64,000 bases of DNA from Furcasterigmium furcatum (lineage: Eukaryota > Ascomycota > Sordariomycetes > Glomerellales > Plectosphaerellaceae): contig BCIA01000001.1 in assembly GCA_001599815.1 (NCBI GenBank), positions 1,368,934-1,432,933 of the forward strand, written 5' to 3'. Below the pieces are notes generated by a model. The model saw only the letters and a list, made by a program, of their open reading frames with translations, did not search any database and was not told the DNA's origin. This document shows, one piece after another, positions 57,717 to 64,000 of this stretch. The position numbers and the translations under genes were made by a program. Numbering within the stretch: the first letter of the stretch is position 1; each line of letters starts with the position of its first letter.

Positions 57717-60700
57717 CCGTACGGGATGGCCATGTCAGTGATTAATTATAGCATGCGTCGTAATCTCAACCGCAGTCGGCCTTCATGGACTCGTCATGAA
57801 CCATACAGCTTACATATTGCATACCTGATTGCTCCGGCAGAACCCCCCACCAAGGAGCCGGGCGCGGTATTCGTATGTGGCCGACGGGCGCCGGCGCATG
57901 GCAGAGTGCATGGCAGCACGGGAGATGTGATTCTCCGTGACCATGGCATGGCATCTCGTGAATATAGCCGGCAGATTGGGACCTTGGTACCCCCCACCAA
58001 GGGGTTGGTTCGTCATGTCCGGTATTGCTTGGAGTGCTGGTATGTATGTACAGTACATCAGAACCGATTCCTCGGTTAACTTGTCATGTGCCAGCAGCAG
58101 CAGCGGCCCCGCGGTGCGATTTTGACGTGTCAGGCCTCGGCGGCCTCGGATATCAGAAAACGAAGCCATCGTCACGTCCCATCAAACCGCGCAGACCCAG
58201 CTTCGGGAGATGACGCTCTTCCCTCAGGCGCCTTGGCGACATGCCATCGCGCAGCAAATGGGACGTTTTTCAGGCACCCGATGCCCCCGGCTTGGGATCC
58301 TAATGGTTCAGCTGGCGCAGATGCTGCCCTCATCTCGTCGACCGCCGCTGCACAGCCCGTGAACGAGGTGTCCTTTTGCGACCTGTCGCTTACGGCCCAA
58401 TGGGCGGGCGGCCCTCCGTCCGTCAGTCTCAGTCTCCGTGTCTCCCCGAGGCCGGTCGTCTCCCCGCCGTGGGTGCGGAATGCAAACCGTTGGCGGCCGC
58501 CCTGTGCTCTGGGTGATGATCGACAGGGGTCTCAGAGCGTTCCGTGCTGCCCTGGCTTTCTTTCCACGTGGGAAATGACACGCCGGACAGGGGGCCAGAG
58601 CGGCCTAGGCGGGTTTGCGCCGTCTGATTCGAACTGCTTCTTCCTTCTCGTCCGTTGTCGTTCCTTTTTAGTCTTTGGGGCCTTTTCCTTTATTATTCAG
58701 CTGGGCTGCGCCGCCATGGTTCGATGGTGCCGCGTCTGTCGCGAGCTAGCGACGGGTTAGTCTCGCGGAATCGCGTGCTGGGACCTGAATCGGGCCTCGT
58801 GGCGCCCGCCGTGGCTGGCATGTCTCGAGCTGGACCGCGTGGGATGGCGGAGGGGTGGTGTCCAGGAATGGACGGGCCTGGATCTGTCCGCGTCTCCAAA
58901 GGCATGGCAGGCCGGTGAGGCCGATGCAGTTGGTCGACAATGTCTCGAATGGTGTAGGTTTCGGACGTTGAGGCCCCCTTGGCCCCCTCCTCAGCCGCAT
59001 GAGCGGAGGAATGTACAAGCATCGAGTGCCGAAGATATTCACAGGCACGGGAACGAAACCTTGGGCCTGGGAATGGCGTCTGTCGAGCGTCCGGAAAAGG
59101 AAGGAAGCTGGAGGCCTCGACGGGCTAGAAGTGCATCCATCCCTTGACACCGGCCGGACGGGAATATGGCTGGCTCTGCTTCCTTCAGCCCATTCATACT
59201 TCCTCTGTCAATGTAGATGTACAAACAGCGACTCTTGAATGTATCCTGGCCTGGACCGCCCTTTCCCCTGCATTGCCGTTCCTGGATGCTGCTACTCAAA
59301 CCGTTCCATTGGGACATGACTTATTGCCCCGAGCTGAAGTCACGATGCCTTCACCCCATCCATGTCAACACTGGTGGCTTCACTAACACGACACCGCCTT
59401 GGATGTACCAAAACAAAGATCTGTGTGTTTCTGGTGAATTATTATCCATCAAATTCCCACCTATCGTACCATTTTGCAATCATCTAGCGTTTGGGCTGTT
59501 CGTGGCGAACAAGCCGAGTCATGTTGACTCGGCTCGGAATCGCGCGTCGTAGTCAGCATCATCGGTCACCAGTGGATGGAAGCACAGACTCTTGGCCTCC
59601 CCGGACAGTCAGCGGCCATCCATGCTGCCCGATGGGTGCACGGAGCCGTCACTGCGTCCTCGCGATCCTGTTTCCGGGCCAAGACAGAGACGGACACTCC
59701 AAACTGGGAACTGGTAGCCCATACTTGGATTATGGGTGCCAATACCTTGGGACCGACATGGTCGGCCTTGACAGGCAAACAGGGCATATGGCATGCCGAG
59801 AAAAGGCCGTTGGACAGGTGCGACAGGCCGTTGGATTCCCAAGCAACCAAGCCGAGGTGGATTGACCGAGTGTATCTCTTTACCCTCATGTGGAAGCGGA
59901 CCTGGTGATCGTGACAGTGCCAAGGTGCCTGATCCGGTTTCCAGTGACCAGAGAGACATTGCGCCCCCGTAACGTATGGAGAGAGGCGAGTGTCCAGGGT
60001 TGTCCCCAGATGGTTAAAGTCCCAATTCTCTCCTTTTTTCAGGGACCAGAAGCGGACCCAACGGAAATGCCGAACACGCGACTCAGTCGGGTTGTTTTTT
60101 GGCATTGATAATTAATCAATTTGGGTGCCTTGAAAAAAAAAATCGTTAATTAGTGCCCAGACCCGTTGGATGGAAATGAAAGGGGCGCCACTGTCTAAGT
60201 CAAGGGAGCCCAGGCCAAGGACTGGCTCGTCCGAGCTCCGTGTCGTGTCCTCTTCACCTTGTCTCACCCCATCTCCGGAAAATTTCCAGAGCGTTGGGAA
60301 GCTTGATTGAGGGCGCTTCGTGTCCCCTTCATCTCAACCGAACCAGCCGAGTGAGGAAAAGGGAGGCGGCCTGTGCTGCGCTTTGCTCTGCCGGAGACGG
60401 GCCCTTCTATTCTTGGCACCCCGGAGACCGGCTGTTGTTTAGATCAGACGATGATGCGCATTTGGCGCTGGGGCCTCGCGTGCCCTCAGACCCTTTTGGA
60501 TGCCGCGAGGTCCGGCGAGTGTTTGAAACAAAATATTCATGGAGGAATACGATGCCGAGGACGACGCCATCGCGGAGGAGGCACACGATCACTCGGGCCC
60601 TCGGAGAGACGGGCGACCGACTTACACGCCCTCCCGCTCGCTCGGATCGCGGTGCCTCCAAGTTGAACTCAACCATCTCGAGCTGAAGGTCTAGGTCCGC

Positions 60701-63700
60701 CAATGTCTCAATTTTCCTAGGCAATGTCGCTCCTCATTTACTTACTGAGTACAAAGGTCCCACGGCATCCATCACCTGCTGGACACCGAGGCCCGCAGCC
60801 GAGACACCGGTGACCGGTCAGGACCCGATGCTTTGGAACAACCGTTTTGCAGCTGATGGGGATGGCAGGGTCGGTCCCACGGCGGCGTGGGATCGACCCG
60901 CCGACCGCCGCCGCCAGCCATAGGACAGGACGAAACGAAGAACGAGAAACCAGAAAGAGAAGAGACGCCTCTCGGAAACAGGCAAGGCACCCTGTGTGTC
61001 GCCGCTCTGCCTCATCCACAGGCGGCCTGACCGCCGGAGCGGTGACGGTGAGGGCGGAAGAGGCTCCTCTTGGCATGACGACCGGACGACAAATCCCGGG
61101 CGCGCAATTGCCTCGCGACAAGAACCTAAAGCCCTTCATGTGACGTCCGGGTGGGCATCGTGTCCTCAAGGGGCTAAATTTCCCCAGGTCCCGCCCCGAC
61201 GACGCGGTGAAGCCAGGCGCCGCCAGCGGTATCCCGGCCAGTGATGGGCGGTGGACGGTGCTGAAACCCAACTGATGGAGCGCTCAGGTTTCTAGCGCCG
61301 GGGCGTCGAAGCAGACGGACCCGCTTTCTTCTAGAAGCCGTGGAACCTGAAGAACGGAGGACCCGAGGTACCGGTACTGGGGGTGAGACACCGCCCCCTT
61401 TGCCCACGAGGCACCAGCAGTCTGTTCAGGTGACCTGGCCGTTGGAGTGAGTGATTGGGCTGCTGCGGGTTGACCGTTGTCCGGCGGTGCTTCTCCATGA
61501 TGCGCCGATTGGCCTCAAAATGCTCCGGGGAGGAGGACAGGAACTGTCAGACCGCTGATCCTTTGTGAGTCACTGACTGCCTGGGGACGTGAGAGACGTG
61601 GCATCGTCGCGGTGACGACAGGGACAGACCGACAAACATTTTGGTGGTCCCGCCCGAGTTGGACACCGAGACGAGTGCCTGACGGTGATGCTGATGTTGT
61701 CTGGAGTTATTGAGTGGTTCACGGTCCGTGTCTCCTGGACGTGTTCCATGATGATCGACACGCAGTCCGGGCGAGCCTGGCGATGGGAGGAAAAGCTGTT
61801 GGGAACGACAAGGGTTGATGGGCATTCGCATTTCACATGTCCATGCATGTTCTAGTCAATTGTTGGTGTCGCCCAACACCAAGACCATGCTGTCGGAACC
61901 CCTACCTAGCGAGCGAGGTGGCAGCAGCAGCCGCCCTGTCAAATTCGGTCAACTGCATCGTCGGTGATGCCTCTTTGTCCCTGCCTCAAACAATCTCAGC
62001 TTTCCTCCCGCTCGACAGGTCGACATACGATGATCCCCCAGCGCCGAGACAGGGCTGATCGCCAAAAGAAACAACTCTGCCCCTGCCTGCCTTGTTTGTC
62101 GAGCTGAAGTCCGGGGTTCAACACGCCACGTAGATCAATATTTAATCACCTTCTCCGAATCCGTCGCGATGCGTTTGTCTCGTCCTCAGCCACGCTCGCG
62201 GCCGGGGTTGATGTTGTTGTTCCTGTTATTCTCGTATCCGTCTGCCAACCACTGCCTTGCCCTTTCGACCCCTGCCCTTGGCTGGTGAAGTTGCATTTGC
62301 GAATGCGACCGAGTGCTTGCATACAGATCAGTAGAGTGCGGCATTCAGCGAGCGGCCCGGGGACATGGATACTGCGCGGCTGACAGACACTACTACCGCC
62401 GCGCTGCTTGTTCCCAGCAGCCCTGTGGAAATGGATAAAATTAGCAATGCCGACGATACGTCCGGACAACGTTGCTGCTGACTACGGGATGCGTGCGCTG
62501 GGAGCCTGGGATGCTGCAACATCTCGGGATCAGTCGAGGCGCAGGAACGCCCTGCATGCGCGAAGAAGTGGTTATTACACCTCACCACTCGTTCACGCTT
62601 AGGCAGGCATCAGTCAGTCAGTCAGCCCGGCGGCCCTTCGGTGAACGGCGCTGTCGATCCGTCGCGCTGCGACTGACTGCGATAGGAAACTCAACCCGGC
62701 CGGCGCAAACGGGATGGGGGCCTCTTTTTCTCCGAGGCTGCCATCCATCGCGACTTCATCCGCCTGCGGCGCTGACACGGGTTCCGGAGGGACGACGATG
62801 GGCGAGGCAGAAAAGCGACGACGGACCGCTTGCCCGAGGATCGTTGTGGGTAGGACCCTTGCCAAGGCCACGAGGAGGAAGAAGGATGACGCAGGAAATC
62901 GGAGATTGGGGGTCACTCGTTGCCCGCCGCCCTGCGGGATTGTGGGAATGTTGAGGTCAGAAGAGGAAAAAAAAAATTGCCAGACAGCAAAAAAAGAGTG
63001 GATGGAGATGGGGAATGCTGGTCTTCAGGGGCCAGGGGTTTTTGCGACGTCTCTCACTAAGCGACGGCAGGGAAGCCTAGGGTTTGTGGTTTGATTGCCT
63101 TGTGATTGCGAGACGAGAATACTTTCAGCGAAATAAAATAAAATAGGTAATCAACAATGGAAATACGACTGATTTGCTGACGAGGAACACGTCGCTCAAA
63201 GTGAGGCTTAGACGAGAGAACCTCCACCGCGGCCCCCTGAATTGACGGTGTTCGTCGTATCATCACTCACCTTACCTCACCTGAACCTGACAAGTTTTGG
63301 GTTGAGGAGCGCACGTAGCTGAGTGATGCCTCTGCTCCTCCGGCGATGCAATGCGGGAGCCTGGCCGACGATGCCGCCGGGGTCTCCTTTGATTGCGCTC
63401 GTCTCGTCTCGTATGACGATCACGGGCTTCCATTCGGTCTTCCATGCAGGCCACGGAGCGATGCGGTGGGCTCTTTTCAGTGGAGTGGTTTGAGGGCTTC
63501 AGGGCAGTTCGCGGCCCCTCAACCCCCTGTGGGTGGCTGGCTGATCTCAGTTCGGGCCCAAGGCCCGCCACGGGTTTCACCGCATTCGGGTGCTGGCATC
63601 GCTGTAGTACATGCGAGACTTGGCCCCCTTTTTTCTCTCTTGCTCGAACTGTGATCTTCTCCACGGACGGACCCTTTGCCTCCTGACGATGATGACCTGA

Positions 63701-63976
63701 CCTGCAGTAAGTACACAGATGCCCAAATCTCCCGCAGGCTGAAATGCCGCATAAGTGAAATCACCCAGGCGGACCTGCGGACTGATTACCGTGTCGTGTC
63801 GTCAAGGACCAGGTGGTGGTGTAAGTGCTCAACGTCTGTCGTGTCCCCGTCGCGCATTGGCGCTCTCCTCAGCCAAGTGCCGTCGCAATTCCACCCACCA
63901 GGTAAAATGGCCTGCAAATAATACCGGAGTGCCAATGTCGATGCAATCGGAATGACTCATCAGCCCTGGGAGAATC

Positions 63977-63992
63977 GAGGTACCGGTACCTC
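63977..63992. repeat. Perfect 16-bp palindrome GAGGTACCGGTACCTC
   Basis: Fully self-complementary. Its first 13 bases plus the preceding C are repeated at 61364-61377. Could be a dimeric factor site or chance in GC-rich DNA. Confidence 0.8.
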
Positions 63993-64000
63993 CAGCAGCC

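Larger units (their letters stand above)
54904..64000. other. Gene-empty stretch of about 9.1 kb
   Basis: No conserved gene is visible. The longest ATG frame, 58086-58760 (+, 224 aa), has no motif and is within what GC-rich DNA gives by chance. Notable non-coding features: a G-quadruplex motif at 56188-56210, a run of 21 G at 57696-57716, a CAGT tandem near 62612-62626, and two copies of a 14-nt GGTACC palindrome-type motif (61364-61377, 63976-63989). Confidence 0.5.

Noticed and set aside
58086..58760. 224-aa ATG open frame on the plus strand
   Set aside because: No family resemblance; expected at about this length by chance in 9 kb of GC-rich DNA.

Overview
The window is nuclear DNA of a filamentous ascomycete, most likely a Sordariomycete. 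The evidence is short spliceosomal introns (about 50-80 nt, GT...AG with CTRAC-type branch sites), CT-rich leaders on coding strands, and fungus-specific families: a Zn(II)2Cys6 regulator, NmrA, GWT1, a Cps1-type GT2, ROK1 and a DUF6546/F-box type protein. There are no bacterial operons, ribosome binding sites or CRISPR arrays. I built gene models by hand from splice signals and reading-frame continuity. Twelve genes are well supported; one more (C2H2) has an unresolved internal junction.

Layout. 1-3982: no confident gene; possibly the last codons of a gene at the extreme left. 3983-7820: a divergent pair, an NmrA-like protein (-) and a Zn(II)2Cys6 regulator (+). 7821-11473: intergenic DNA ending in a long CT-rich leader. 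11474-14958: KIN4/KfsA-type kinase (+). 15747-19885: ROK1 helicase (-) and GWT1 (-) in tandem. 21415-22713: BTB/POZ-like protein (+). 22714-30604: no confident gene. 30605-32258: GT2 polysaccharide synthase (-). 32259-41381: no confident gene. 41382-44234: F-box-like/DUF6546 type protein (-) and C2H2 zinc-finger protein (-). 44818-47827: mitochondrial isoleucyl-tRNA synthetase (-). 48143-49142: acidic, probably nuclear conserved fungal protein (+). 49192-50226: short-chain dehydrogenase (-). 50227-53073: AT-richer debris with a Pol III-like tRNA-derived element and a membrane-protein relic. 53074-54903: secreted serine beta-lactamase-like protein (+) whose last junction does not keep frame. 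54904-64000: no confident gene.

The genes do not form an obvious biosynthetic cluster. Several serve growth and the cell surface (GWT1 for GPI anchors, GT2 for polysaccharide, KIN4 for mitotic exit/septation). Others are housekeeping (ROK1 for 18S rRNA, IleRS for mitochondrial translation). The NmrA/Zn cluster pair is the best candidate for a small regulatory module. The most unusual items are the Pol III-like element with a competing 3' hairpin near 51.6 kb, a GC-AG intron in the nuclear protein, and the frame break in the beta-lactamase-like gene.
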